This document shows, piece by piece, positions 55,541 through 64,000 of a stretch of DNA of 64,000 nucleotides. The notes below the pieces were generated by a model. The model made no database searches. It was not told the DNA's origin and saw nothing but the letters and a program-made list of their open reading frames with translations. Position 1 is the first letter of the stretch. Every line of letters begins with the position of its first letter. The position numbers and the translations under genes are program-made. The DNA lies in the NCBI RefSeq assembly GCF_030012525.1, contig NZ_CP124855.1, positions 620,001 through 684,000 on the forward strand. Direction: 5' to 3'. This DNA comes from Chryseobacterium gotjawalense. GTDB taxonomy: Bacteria > Bacteroidota > Bacteroidia > Flavobacteriales > Weeksellaceae.

Positions 55541-56152
55541 TTAACCACCAAATTTATTTGCGTAATCTTTCTGTGAGGCCTGAATCACTTTTTTCGCATG
55601 TTCCGCACCGTAAACTTCGTGGATGGTGCATTTTGCAGGCTCATCCGGAAGGTTTTTGTAGGTAAGGAAATAATGCATTAACCGCTTTACTTCTGCCTGA
55701 GGCAATTCGGTAATATCTCTGAAATGCCCAAAAGCATGGTCGCCTTTCATTACCGCAACAATTTTGTCATCAGCTTCCCCTTTATCAATCATTTTAAAAC
55801 CACCGATCGGCAAAGCTTCCATCAGCATTCCACCGGAGTGAATATTGTGAGAGCTCAATACACAAATATCCAACGGGTCTAAATCACCCGCAGTAACGTT
55901 TTCTGCACCGCTTTCGAGGGCAAGTTTCAATACTTCATCATGACAGTAAGTTCTCGGAATGAATCCGTATAAAGCAGGAATGATATTGGAGAACTGCTGT
56001 GGACGGTCAACTTTTAAATAACCACTCTGTTTGTCGATTTCATATTTTATGGTATCACTTGGTACAATTTCCACAAAGACATTTACAACATTTGGCGCTT
56101 CATCTCCAACAGGAATCCCGTGCCATGGATGTGCTTTAAAATTCGGTATCAT
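55541..56152 (-). CDS. ppa: Inorganic pyrophosphatase
   Basis: 203 residues of family I. Landmarks are VEIVPSDTIKYEIDKQSG, YGFIPRTYC, and DLDPLDICVLSS in the metal-binding position. It hydrolyses pyrophosphate in the cytoplasm. A small membrane-anchored gene precedes it by 14 bases, and a strong hairpin follows. Confidence 0.96.
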   Translation of the reverse strand: MIPNFKAHPWHGIPVGDEAPNVVNVFVEIVPSDTIKYEIDKQSGYLKVDRPQQFSNIIPALYGFIPRTYCHDEVLKLALESGAENVTAGDLDPLDICVLSSHNIHSGGMLMEALPIGGFKMIDKGEADDKIVAVMKGDHAFGHFRDITELPQAEVKRLMHYFLTYKNLPDEPAKCTIHEVYGAEHAKKVIQASQKDYANKFGG

Positions 56153-56166
56153 TATTTTATTTTATT

Positions 56167-56676
56167 TTAATTTATAATTAAGTTTTCTTTTCTCAGGTCT
56201 TCTATACAGGTCGAAATATAATCCTCTCCGTTCATGTAATTCATCAAAAAAACTGTTTTGTAATCCTGCAGTGTACTTTCATTGCTCAGATTTTCGTAGG
56301 TTTTATGGAGCAAATGCAGCGTATTATTTTTACAGTTTACGACTTTATTCCAGGAGTTTTTAGTTAAATAAAGCTGTTGAGATGCATTATAATCAAATTC
56401 TTCGTTAATGGTTTTTTCAATCAAAAACAAGTATTCGTGAGTTGCTAAATTCTCATCAAATTTGGTCACCAAATTCGCAGGCTTTATTCTTTCCAGGAAA
56501 AGGGTTATTCTTTCATATGCATGAATTCGCTGCTCGGATTGTCCTTTTACGGTTAAAAAATTAAGTTCCTGTTTTTTGAATTTGATATAGCTGTACACAA
56601 ACTGTCTGGTATATATCAAAAATGGAACTGCAATCAGTAGCGCAAATGCGTAGGGAAAATAAGGCGATTCTATCAT
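56167..56676 (-). CDS. Hypothetical membrane-anchored protein
   Basis: 169 residues. One N-terminal membrane segment (FPYAFALLIAVPFLIYTRQF) is followed by a cytosolic helical domain (ERITLFLERIKPANLVTKFD, EYLFLIEKTINEEFDYNASQ). I know no function. It lies 9 bases after a FemAB/GNAT-like gene and 14 bases before ppa, so it is part of the radC-GNAT-this-ppa run. Confidence 0.82.
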   Translation of the reverse strand: MIESPYFPYAFALLIAVPFLIYTRQFVYSYIKFKKQELNFLTVKGQSEQRIHAYERITLFLERIKPANLVTKFDENLATHEYLFLIEKTINEEFDYNASQQLYLTKNSWNKVVNCKNNTLHLLHKTYENLSNESTLQDYKTVFLMNYMNGEDYISTCIEDLRKENLIIN

Positions 56677-56685
56677 TGGTTTTTT

Positions 56686-57603
56686 CTACGGTGCAAAATT
56701 AGTGATAATTCTGTATTTCTTCCATAAATTTTTCAATAAAGTAATTCTGGTATTGGTTAAAAGTGGATATTGGTAAGCAACAGCGCCAAATCTTTCGTTA
56801 AACTTTGCCACATTCTCAACATCACTGCCCATAAAGTCGAAATCTTTGCCTTCAATGAACTCCTGCAGACAATGATCAATCATAATTGAGGGAAAATTAG
56901 GATTAATCAGGGGATATCCATTAATAAACAGACTCAAATACCGCCGATTTTTCCCTTCATATAAATAAACAAAAGACTGAATGTCTTTTTTAAATTCGAG
57001 AATTCTAAGATGACCAATGTTTTTTTGCAAAAGTTCACCAAATATTTTGAAATAAGCATGCTTGTCCTTCTCCTTATTTGTCCCTTTTATATTTTTCAAA
57101 AAGAACTCTTTATCCTTCCCGTTCCAATCTTTTTTAAAATGAATATTCCCAGCCAAATCACCGATGATCCGTACATTTCTTCTCCGGTGACTGCTGTAAT
57201 TTTTCTTAGCGGTTTGATAGTTTTCTTTCTTTAAAAGATATGAAGTTTTCTTTTGTAGAGATCTGTTAAACTGATTTTCACCATTAAAAGCATAAATCAA
57301 AACCAGAAAATTTTTCTCTAAAAAATCATAAAACTGCTCATTGATTTCAGGATGATCTACTTTAGAAAAAACGCCTAACTGCTGACAGATTTTTGGCATC
57401 AGAATAAAAGTAAACCCAAATTTGCGAACGTAAGAAACCGGCATTACCGCTTCATAATCTCCGTAAACCAAAAGAAACCATTGGCGGTTCGATACCCTAT
57501 CTAAAAATTGCCGGTCCGCAAAATCTGCATTTTGACAGGCGTTTTCCAAACAGTTTTGGTATTTTTGAAAATCAATTTCGTTATACTTCAGTTTTTTAAT
57601 CAT
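56686..57603 (-). CDS. FemAB/GNAT-fold acyltransferase-like protein
   Basis: 305 residues. The N-terminal part QWFLLVYGDYEAVMPVSYVR and the C-terminal SFVYLYEGKNRRYLSLFING and KDFDFMGSDVENVAKFNERF fit the double-GNAT fold of FemAB-like peptide or acyl transferases. Substrate and donor are unknown. Its ATG overlaps the radC stop by 4 bases (ATGA), so it is coupled to radC. Confidence 0.78.
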   Translation of the reverse strand: MIKKLKYNEIDFQKYQNCLENACQNADFADRQFLDRVSNRQWFLLVYGDYEAVMPVSYVRKFGFTFILMPKICQQLGVFSKVDHPEINEQFYDFLEKNFLVLIYAFNGENQFNRSLQKKTSYLLKKENYQTAKKNYSSHRRRNVRIIGDLAGNIHFKKDWNGKDKEFFLKNIKGTNKEKDKHAYFKIFGELLQKNIGHLRILEFKKDIQSFVYLYEGKNRRYLSLFINGYPLINPNFPSIMIDHCLQEFIEGKDFDFMGSDVENVAKFNERFGAVAYQYPLLTNTRITLLKNLWKKYRIITNFAP

Positions 57604-58277
57604 AATAAATTTTCGTCTGCAAAACTTAAGTAAGAGTTTTGCGCAATAATCAAATGATCCAGCAACTGGATATTTAATATTTTGCCTGCTTCTGCAATTT
57701 GTTTGGTAATTCTTAAATCTTCTGAACTGGGTTTCAGATTGCCCGATGGATGGTTATGAGCGATAACAATTCCGGTGGCAAGATGTTCAAAAGCGATTTT
57801 AAAAAGAATTCTGATATCAACCACCGACTGATTAATTCCTCCGGAAGACAATCTGCCTTTGCCTACAATTCTGTTATTCTGATTCAGATAAATTGCCCAA
57901 AATTCTTCTGTATGCAGATCTGATAAATACGGAAGTAAGACTTTATAACTTTCATTGCTACTGCTGATTTGTATTTTTTCAGGAACTTCCTGAGCGGCTC
58001 TTCTTCTGCCAATTTCCAGTGCAGTGGCGATTGAGATGGCTTTGGCTTCTCCTATTCCTTTAAATTTCATTAAATCAGAAATTTGCAAAAGTGATAAATT
58101 ATGCCAGTTATTCCCCACAGAATTTAGAATTTTTCTTCCCAATTCTACGGCAGAATTTTCTCTGTTGCCGCTTCCCATAATGATGGCCAACAGCTCCGCA
58201 TCCGAAAGTGCATTTTTACCTTTTAGTAAAAACTTTTCTCTCGGCCGGTCGTCTTCTGCAAGAAATTTAATAGACAT
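57600..58277 (-). CDS. radC: RadC family JAB/MPN protein
   Basis: 225 residues. An N-terminal helix-hairpin-helix-like part (ISDLMKFKGIGEAKAISIAT) precedes the JAMM metal motif (IVIAHNHPSGNLKPSSEDLR). It is called a DNA repair protein, but the JAMM site suggests a metalloprotease-type activity whose target is not settled. It is the first gene of a run that continues through a GNAT-like gene and a membrane protein to ppa. Confidence 0.95.
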   Translation of the reverse strand: MSIKFLAEDDRPREKFLLKGKNALSDAELLAIIMGSGNRENSAVELGRKILNSVGNNWHNLSLLQISDLMKFKGIGEAKAISIATALEIGRRRAAQEVPEKIQISSSNESYKVLLPYLSDLHTEEFWAIYLNQNNRIVGKGRLSSGGINQSVVDIRILFKIAFEHLATGIVIAHNHPSGNLKPSSEDLRITKQIAEAGKILNIQLLDHLIIAQNSYLSFADENLL

Positions 58278-58350
58278 TTCAAAGGATTTTCAGAATTAAC
58301 TTTTAAATTTAAGCAAAATAAACCGATTGCGATTTTCTTACAAACAGATC

Positions 58351-59019
58351 TTAATAAATAATCTGGCCGTCTTTCATTACCAATTTACGGTCGGTTGTGT
58401 CTGCAAGATGAATGTTATGGGTTACAATTACAAAGGTTTGATTATACTTGTCCCGTAAATCGAAGAAAAGCTGATGTAAATCGTCAGCATTTTTAGAATC
58501 TAAATTTCCGGTTGGTTCATCAGCGAAAATAATCTTAGGAGAATTAATCAACGCTCTTGCGACCGCTGTTCTCTGCGCTTCACCACCGGACATTTGATTC
58601 GGTTTGTGGTGAATCCTGTGGGCAATATTCAAATCTTCAAAAAGGGAATAAGCTTTATCTATCGATTCCTTCTCGTTTTTACCGGCTATTTTCGTTGGTA
58701 ACAAAACATTTTCCAAGGCTGAAAACTCAGGTAAAAGCTGATGAAACTGAAAGACGAACCCAATATTTTCATTTCTGAATTTCGACAGTTGCCGGTCACT
58801 CATATTAATGAAAGACTGCCCTGCCAATTCGATTTGGGTGTCAAAATGTTTAATATCAGTGGGCTTATCAAGGGTTCCCAAAATCTGAAGTAACGTTGAT
58901 TTTCCGGCGCCGGATTCGCCGACAATGGAAACGACTTCGCCTTCTAAAATGTGAACATCAACTCCTTTCAACACTTCTAAATCACCGTAGGACTTATGAA
59001 TATTACGCGCTTTAATCAT
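58351..59019 (-). CDS. ABC transporter ATP-binding protein (LolD/MacB type)
   Basis: 222 residues. Walker A is GESGAGKSTLLQ, the Q loop QFHQLLPEFSALENVLLP, the signature MSGGEAQR, and Walker B IIFADEPTGNLDS. The sequence ending of the N-terminal half and the 222-residue length match LolD-like ATPases that work with an FtsX-type permease, not seen nearby. A -7 box (TATTTTTG) ends 5 bases before the ATG at 59019. Confidence 0.92.
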   Translation of the reverse strand: MIKARNIHKSYGDLEVLKGVDVHILEGEVVSIVGESGAGKSTLLQILGTLDKPTDIKHFDTQIELAGQSFINMSDRQLSKFRNENIGFVFQFHQLLPEFSALENVLLPTKIAGKNEKESIDKAYSLFEDLNIAHRIHHKPNQMSGGEAQRTAVARALINSPKIIFADEPTGNLDSKNADDLHQLFFDLRDKYNQTFVIVTHNIHLADTTDRKLVMKDGQIIY

Positions 59020-59024
59020 GGTTT

Positions 59025-59032
59025 CAAAAATA
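59025..59032 (-). promoter_or_regulatory. -7 box of the LolD-like gene
   Basis: TATTTTTG on the minus strand, 5 bases before the ATG. A TTG stands 22 bases upstream, somewhat far. Confidence 0.5.
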
Positions 59033-59081
59033 GTGAATTTGCTTTAATTTATTGCAAATTTCCCGCAGTTTTAGAATTAAA

Positions 59082-59111
59082 AAACCTTTCAACATAAATG
59101 CTGAAAGGTTT
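59082..59111 (-). terminator. Terminator after pdhC
   Basis: AAACCTTTCA-N10-TGAAAGGTTT, with a T run on the minus strand side. Confidence 0.88.
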
Positions 59112-59136
59112 ATATTAAAATAGAGCCACTTTTGCC

Positions 59137-60762
59137 TTACAGAAGCAAGGATAAAGGTTGTTCTAAATACGTTCTTAATGTCTGTAAAAACTGCGCTCCT
59201 GTCGCACCGTCAACTACTCTATGGTCACATGCCAATGAAAGTTTCATGACATTTCCAACCACGATTTGACCATTTTTTACAATTGGTTTTTCAACAATTG
59301 CTCCTACTGAAAGAATTGCGGAGTTTGGTTGGTTGATAATTGAGGTGAAAGTTTCAATGCCGAACATTCCCAAGTTAGAAACTGAGAAAGTAGAACCTTC
59401 CATTTCATTAGCTTTCAAACCTTTAGATTTCGCTCTTCCTGCCATATCTTTTACGCCGGCAGAAATTTGATTGTAATTCATCTGATCTGCATTTTTCAAC
59501 ACAGGAACCACTAATCCATCAGGAATTGCCACAGCAACACCTACGTTGATATTTCCGTGGTGAATGATTTTATCTTCTTTCCAGGTAGAATTCACCTGCG
59601 GATGTTTTCTTAAAGCCATCGCTGTCGCTTTAATGATCATATCATTAAATGAAATCTTGGTATCCGGTAAAGAATTGATTTCTTTTCTGGCTTCAATCGC
59701 TTTATCCATATTGATTTCAACGATCAGATAATAATGCGGCGCCGTGAATTTACTTTCAGAAAGACGTTTTGCAATAATGTTTCTAACCTGTGAATTTGGA
59801 GTTTCAGAATCTTGACCCTGAACGAAATTCACAGCAACCTGCGCCGGAGCAGCAACTGCAGCCGAAGCTGAAACTTCCTGTTTAGCTGATGCAGCAGCAC
59901 CTGGCTGATAATTCTCAATATCTTTTTTTACAATTCTACCGTTTTCACCTGTTCCTTTTAAAGAATGAACATCAATTCCTTTGTCTTCAGCCATTTTTTT
60001 AGCTAAAGGAGAAATGGCCAGTCTTTCGGTAGAAGAATTTGCAACGGTTTGTGCAGATGTATTTTCTGAAACGGAAGCATTTTCTGAAGATTTTTCAGCA
60101 GCAGGTTTTGAATCTGCTTTTTTCGCTCCACCGGAAGTTAGACCGGAAACATCAGTTCCTGCAGGTCCGATGATTGCTAAAACAGTATCAACGGGACTTG
60201 CTTCACCTTCGCCAACGCTGGTGTAAAGTAAAGTTCCATTCACTTCTGATTCGAAATCCTGAACGGCTTTATCGGTTTCAATCTCTGCTAAAACATCACC
60301 TTCTTTTACAGTATCGCCAACTTTGAAATGCCATTTTGCCACTTTTCCTTCTGTCATTGTATCAGAAAGACGTGGCATTGTGATTACTTCAACACCGGCA
60401 GGAATTTCTTGGGTGCCTGCAGACTGCGTTTCTGTGGAGGGTTGTTCGTCTGTTTTCTTTTCTTCTGCTTTTTCTGAAACTGCGGTCTCGGTTTTTCCGC
60501 CTGTTAATGCAGAAATATCTTCACCTGGGTTTCCTATAATAGCCAATACGGAATCAACAGGTGATGAGCCACCTTCTTCTGTACCGATAAATAATAATGT
60601 ACCGTTAAATTCTGATTCGAAATCCTGTACGGCTTTGTCAGTTTCGATTTCGGCCAAGATATCTCCTTCTTTTACTGCATCTCCTACTTTCTTGTGCCAT
60701 TTCGCCACTTTACCGTCCGTCATCGTATCTGAAAGACGGGGCATTGTAATCACTTCTGCCAT
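59137..60762 (-). CDS. pdhC: Pyruvate dehydrogenase E2, dihydrolipoamide acetyltransferase
   Basis: 541 residues with two lipoyl domains (about 1-80 and 128-206; both with the lipoylated lysine in ETDKAVQDFESE), a linker rich in Ala, Glu and Ser, a peripheral-subunit-binding domain (ISPLAKKMAEDKGIDVHSLK), and the acetyltransferase core with the active site DHRVVDGATGAQF. It transfers acetyl groups to CoA. It lies 73 bases after pdhA. Confidence 0.96.
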   Translation of the reverse strand: MAEVITMPRLSDTMTDGKVAKWHKKVGDAVKEGDILAEIETDKAVQDFESEFNGTLLFIGTEEGGSSPVDSVLAIIGNPGEDISALTGGKTETAVSEKAEEKKTDEQPSTETQSAGTQEIPAGVEVITMPRLSDTMTEGKVAKWHFKVGDTVKEGDVLAEIETDKAVQDFESEVNGTLLYTSVGEGEASPVDTVLAIIGPAGTDVSGLTSGGAKKADSKPAAEKSSENASVSENTSAQTVANSSTERLAISPLAKKMAEDKGIDVHSLKGTGENGRIVKKDIENYQPGAAASAKQEVSASAAVAAPAQVAVNFVQGQDSETPNSQVRNIIAKRLSESKFTAPHYYLIVEINMDKAIEARKEINSLPDTKISFNDMIIKATAMALRKHPQVNSTWKEDKIIHHGNINVGVAVAIPDGLVVPVLKNADQMNYNQISAGVKDMAGRAKSKGLKANEMEGSTFSVSNLGMFGIETFTSIINQPNSAILSVGAIVEKPIVKNGQIVVGNVMKLSLACDHRVVDGATGAQFLQTLRTYLEQPLSLLL

Positions 60763-60835
60763 AATATTCTGTTATTTTAGATTCAATAGATGAAATCTGA
60801 CTTTAATAAAAAATCAGATTTCAAATGAATTATTT

Positions 60836-61840
60836 TTAGTTATTTTCTAATTTATTGATGAAAGGATAATCTTCCTGCGCATAAACGTAGTCGTAAACTT
60901 TATCCAGATCCGGATAAGGAGACTGCTCCATAAATTCGACACATTCTTCAACGAAGTCTTTGGATTTATCTTCCATTGCTGTTAATTCGTCTTCAGTAGC
61001 CCAGTTATTATCTAAGATTCTTTTCTTAACGATTTCGATAGGGTCTTCTTTTTTATACTCAGCAACTTCTTCTTTGCTTCTGTAAGGTTCTGCATCAGAC
61101 ATAGAGTGACCTCTGAAACGATAAGTTCTCGCCTCGATGAACGTCGGTCCGTCTCCTCTTCTCGCTCTTTCAATTGCCTCAAAAGCTGCTTCAGCAACTT
61201 TTTCAGGATCCATTGCATCCACCGCAAGGCAAGGCATTTCGTAACCCAATCCTAATTTATAGATATCTTCATGATTGGCTGTTCTTTTTACAGAAGTTCC
61301 CATTGCATATCCATTATTCTCGACAACGAAAACCACTGGAAGTTTCCAGTTCATCGCCATGTTGAAGGTTTCATGAAGAGATCCCTGTCTTGCAGCTCCA
61401 TCTCCGAAGAAACAGATATTTACCGCTTTTCTGTCAAAGTATTTATCGCCAAAAGCAATTCCTGCTCCTAATGGAATCTGTCCGCCTACAATTCCGTGGC
61501 CACCATAAAAACGGTGCTCTTTGCTGAAAATGTGCATAGAGCCACCCATTCCGCCAGAAGTTCCAGTGGCTTTCCCACAAAGTTCCGCTAAAATTCTTTT
61601 GGGATCTACGCCCATTGCCATTGGATGAATGTGACAACGATACGCCGTAATCATGCTGTCTTTGGATAGATCCATCGCATGTGTAAAACCAGCTGGTATT
61701 GCTTCCTGACCGTTATATAAATGTAAAAATCCTCTGATTTTTTGTTTTAGATAAAGAGAACGGCATTTGTCTTCAAACCTTCTCCACATTGTCATTTCTT
61801 CGTACCACTTCAGGTACACCTCTTTCGAAAATTCTTTCAT
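60836..61840 (-). CDS. pdhA: Pyruvate dehydrogenase E1 component subunit alpha
   Basis: 334 residues. The thiamine diphosphate motif is GDGAARQGSLHETF through FVVENNGYAMGTS, with GQEAIPAGFTHAM and FRGHSMSDAEPYRSKEEV (the regulatory loop). It decarboxylates pyruvate with the beta subunit, which is not in this window. A palindrome at 61868-61889 lies in its leader. Confidence 0.96.
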   Translation of the reverse strand: MKEFSKEVYLKWYEEMTMWRRFEDKCRSLYLKQKIRGFLHLYNGQEAIPAGFTHAMDLSKDSMITAYRCHIHPMAMGVDPKRILAELCGKATGTSGGMGGSMHIFSKEHRFYGGHGIVGGQIPLGAGIAFGDKYFDRKAVNICFFGDGAARQGSLHETFNMAMNWKLPVVFVVENNGYAMGTSVKRTANHEDIYKLGLGYEMPCLAVDAMDPEKVAEAAFEAIERARRGDGPTFIEARTYRFRGHSMSDAEPYRSKEEVAEYKKEDPIEIVKKRILDNNWATEDELTAMEDKSKDFVEECVEFMEQSPYPDLDKVYDYVYAQEDYPFINKLENN

Positions 61841-61867
61841 GTGATAACTATTGCTTTTTTATAACAG

Positions 61868-61889
61868 CATGGAACCGCTCGGTTTCATG
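61868..61889 (-). promoter_or_regulatory. Palindrome in the pdhA leader
   Basis: CATGGAACCG-CT-CGGTTTCATG, a near-perfect inverted repeat 27 bases before the ATG and downstream of a TATTTTTG box (minus strand 61915-61908). It may be an operator or an mRNA hairpin. Confidence 0.5.
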
Positions 61890-62007
61890 TTTGTTGGAAA
61901 TATTTAGCAAAAATAATAAAAAACTTTGTCTTTATTGGTAGCATAAGAAAACATTGTTCTGATTTTAGTCATTAAAAAATATTACTTTTGAAAGAATAAT
62001 ACAATTT

Positions 62008-62607
62008 ATGTTAAAAACTCCCTCATCTGTCTTGTTAAAAATCTCAAAATATCTGTCGGATTTTTTTAATCCTATGAATTCTTTAATCATCTATTTCATT
62101 TTATACTGTGCTCAGAATTTTTCCTTAAAAGAAACACTATCTCATTTTTTACCGATTTTATTAATAATGATTATTCCTGTTTCATTCTGGATTTTCTATC
62201 ATGTAAAAACAAAAAAATATACCGATAGTGATGTCTCTGACCGCAAACAAAGAACAGGTCTTTACTTTTTTCTTGCAGGAAGTATAGTTGCGTATTTAAC
62301 GTTTTTCTATTGGCAATCCTCAAGAGTTGATTTTGTTCTGTTATTTCTTTTGATATTATTAATCGTAATGCAGGTGAGTAATTATTTCATCAAAAGTTCG
62401 ATGCACACTGCTATTAATATATTTGTGGCTGCTTTGATGTTTACCTTGAATCCTTTTTATGGATTTGCCTGGCTTGCAATTTCTATCGCCGTTGCATACA
62501 GCAGAATCATTTTAAAAAGACATAGCCCCGCAGAAGTCCTCAGCGGCGCGGTTATCGCGAGTATCGTTTCTTTTATTTACCTTTATACAACTATTCAAAT
62601 TCAATAA
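62008..62607 (+). CDS. PAP2-like membrane phosphatase family protein
   Basis: 199 residues with about six membrane segments. The motifs are a weak first motif (DRKQRTGLY), SSMHTAINIF in place of PSGH, and SRIILKRHSPAEV in place of SRxxxxxHxxxD. The last acidic residue is Glu instead of Asp. It may act on isoprenoid or phosphatidyl phosphates, or have lost activity. It lies 6 bases before a BlaI-type regulator gene, so the two are one operon. Confidence 0.8.
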   Translation: MLKTPSSVLLKISKYLSDFFNPMNSLIIYFILYCAQNFSLKETLSHFLPILLIMIIPVSFWIFYHVKTKKYTDSDVSDRKQRTGLYFFLAGSIVAYLTFFYWQSSRVDFVLLFLLILLIVMQVSNYFIKSSMHTAINIFVAALMFTLNPFYGFAWLAISIAVAYSRIILKRHSPAEVLSGAVIASIVSFIYLYTTIQIQ

Positions 62608-62613
62608 TATATT

Positions 62614-63096
62614 ATGAAAATAAGTCATTTGACTCCCGGAGAAGAAATTCTAATGAATGTTTTGTGGCGGCTTGATTCGGCTTATATGCGCGAGATTATT
62701 GAGCAATATCCTGAACCAAAACCGCACCCTAATACCATTTCAACTTTTCTAAAAATATTGGTCGAAAAAGAATTTCTTACTACTGACAAACAGGGGCGTG
62801 TTTTTCAATATACTGTTGCGATTCCTTTTGACGACTATAAAAAATATTTATTGAAGATTTTCCTGGAAGATTATTTTAATAATTCCCCTTCCGAACTCGT
62901 AAAATTATTACGTGAAGAACACCTTCTAAAAGATTCCGATTTAAAACAGTTCTTCGAAGAAAATGGGACAGCAATCTCTAATCAGGAGAAAGAAGAGGAT
63001 TCAGAACTCAGTGAATTTCTCAATGAGATTACCGCTCCGAAAAAGAAAAAAAAGAAAAAAGAAAAGGACGATAAAAAGAAAAAGAAGAATAAATAG
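62614..63096 (+). CDS. BlaI/MecI/CopY family regulator with Lys-rich tail
   Basis: 160 residues. The winged-helix part (LTPGEEILMNVLWRLDSAYM and KPHPNTISTFLKILVEKEFL) is close to the regulator at 22526-22891, including the PEPKPH-NT-ST pattern. It has an extra C-terminal tail of acidic then basic residues ending in many lysines (KKKKKKKEKDDKKKKK). No M56 peptidase gene follows; the next gene is a DUF4153 membrane protein. No ACTA-N6-TAGT palindrome is seen upstream of its operon. Confidence 0.9.
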   Translation: MKISHLTPGEEILMNVLWRLDSAYMREIIEQYPEPKPHPNTISTFLKILVEKEFLTTDKQGRVFQYTVAIPFDDYKKYLLKIFLEDYFNNSPSELVKLLREEHLLKDSDLKQFFEENGTAISNQEKEEDSELSEFLNEITAPKKKKKKKEKDDKKKKKNK

Positions 63097-63154
63097 CTAT
63101 ATCAAACGGCTTTATTATAGTCTTCATTCTTGAACTTTAAATTAAAAATCCAAA

Positions 63155-64000
63155 ATGGTTGAAAAATTCAAAGAAGTATTCGGGAAAGCCGGTGCAATAA
63201 TCCGGGAATACCCAATGATTTTAGTCATGGCTTTAATCGCTGCAGCCTCAACGATCTTTTATATTAATCATGATTATAGCCGGGAATATTCATTTGTCTA
63301 CTTAAAATCTGGACTGGTTGCGTCACTTGGAATTTCGCTAATGTTTGCTTTAAAGATGCTTTCGCAAAGAATTGGGAAAGAAATTCTGCTGCAGGTATCA
63401 GGAATTCTCTTTCTAATCATTTTTTATTTTCTACTGCCGCCAGGGGAAAAGCAATTTACAGAAGTTTACGCTTTCTTACTCGTACCCACTTTTTTATTAT
63501 CGCATCTTTTGGTTTCCTTCATTGCGTTTATCGGAAAGAACCGCGAACTTAATTTTTGGCAGTACAATAAAAATCTCTTCATCAACTTATTCCTGACCGT
63601 CGTATTTACTGGTATTTTAACCGCCGGAATTATGCTTGCGATTTTAGCAGTAGACCATCTTTTTGATTTTAATTTTAACAACCGTTACTATTCCTATACT
63701 TTCAGTTTATTAACCATTTTCGGGAGTTGTTTTATTTTTCTCTTATTTAATGAAAAAGGACTGTTTTATTTAGAAAAAAATGGTGATTATCCTGTGATTC
63801 TGAAGTTTTTCACGCAGTATGTTTTGGTTCCACTGCTTCTTATTTATGTGGTCATTCTTTATTTTTATTCCGCAAAAATCCTTATTAACTGGGAATTACC
63901 GAGAGGTTGGGTTTCTTATTTGATTCTCGCCTATTCTGTAGTCGGAATTTTAGCCATCCTTTTGGTGCATCCATTGAAAGAAGATTCGACCAAATCGTGG
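63155..64000 (+). CDS. DUF4153 domain membrane protein, 3' end cut by window
   Basis: The frame opens at an ATG at 63155 (MVEKFKEVFGKAGAIIREYP) and stays open for 282 codons to the window edge. It has about seven hydrophobic segments separated by short loops (LVMALIAAASTIFYI, LFLIIFYFLLPPG, NLFLTVVFTGILTAGIM, YVLVPLLLIYVVILYFY), the layout of DUF4153 proteins of unknown function. It lies 58 bases after the Lys-tailed BlaI-type regulator on the same strand. Confidence 0.85.
   Translation, partial: MVEKFKEVFGKAGAIIREYPMILVMALIAAASTIFYINHDYSREYSFVYLKSGLVASLGISLMFALKMLSQRIGKEILLQVSGILFLIIFYFLLPPGEKQFTEVYAFLLVPTFLLSHLLVSFIAFIGKNRELNFWQYNKNLFINLFLTVVFTGILTAGIMLAILAVDHLFDFNFNNRYYSYTFSLLTIFGSCFIFLLFNEKGLFYLEKNGDYPVILKFFTQYVLVPLLLIYVVILYFYSAKILINWELPRGWVSYLILAYSVVGILAILLVHPLKEDSTKSW

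Overview
The window reads as chromosome of a low-G+C member of the Bacteroidota, class Flavobacteriia, probably the Weeksellaceae (Chryseobacterium/Kaistella/Epilithonimonas group). The markers are the type IX secretion gene porQ beside cmk, three GLPGLI-family secreted proteins, a TamL-type BamA-like lipoprotein, a parE-(small membrane gene)-parC operon, RAYT/REP elements, and promoters of the Bacteroidota form TTG-N18-20-TAnnTTTG with few clear Shine-Dalgarno sites. The species call is inference; the family-level features are seen in the sequence.

Layout. 1-5.0 kb (minus): a truncated outer-membrane receptor-like gene preceded by two tandem modules, each a small cysteine-containing secreted protein followed by a GLPGLI protein; the modules share nearly identical 5' ends and 3' borders but have divergent bodies. 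5-15 kb: housekeeping genes (frr, pyrH, porQ, cmk, a YtxH/holin-like membrane trio, an rRNA/tRNA methyltransferase and tamL with overlapping divergent starts) and a three-copy tandem repeat. 15-22.2 kb (minus): topoisomerase IV operon, an FMN reductase and ychF. 22.5-25.9 kb: a BlaI repressor, an M56 sensor peptidase with a TonB-plug-like C-terminus, and a third GLPGLI protein, behind a promoter bracketed by two candidate BlaI operators. 26.1-27.9 kb: typA.

28-36.6 kb is an accessory mosaic with uneven base composition: a G+C-richer polysaccharide deacetylase/lipoprotein pair and an alcohol dehydrogenase, a RAYT transposase flanked by inverted REP-like hairpins plus a decayed RAYT fragment, a very A+T-rich frameshifted penicillin-binding protein coupled to an unknown membrane protein, an SPFH protein, and a five-unit tandem repeat carrying palindromes. 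36.8-64 kb returns to core-type genes: a family-10-like glycosylhydrolase, sbcDC, initiator tRNA-Met, a Sua5/YrdC protein, yaaA, a copper module (CxxC-AraC regulator plus P-type ATPase with three metal-binding repeats), a polyprenyl synthase, rlmN, queA, ppa, radC, a LolD-like ATPase, pdhA/pdhC, a PAP2-like membrane protein with a second BlaI-type regulator, and the start of a DUF4153 protein cut by the window end.

Functional themes: envelope biogenesis and secretion (porQ, tamL, PBP, PAP2, LolD-like, GLPGLI/receptor), translation and RNA modification (frr, typA, ychF, rlmN, queA, the YrdC protein, initiator tRNA), DNA topology and repair (parE/parC, sbcDC, radC), and signal-responsive expression (BlaI/M56, AraC/CopA). 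The most novel-looking parts are the duplicated peptide-GLPGLI cassettes with a variable poly-A tract in the leader, the BlaI/M56-plug/GLPGLI unit, and the PBP/membrane-protein pair inside the mosaic region.
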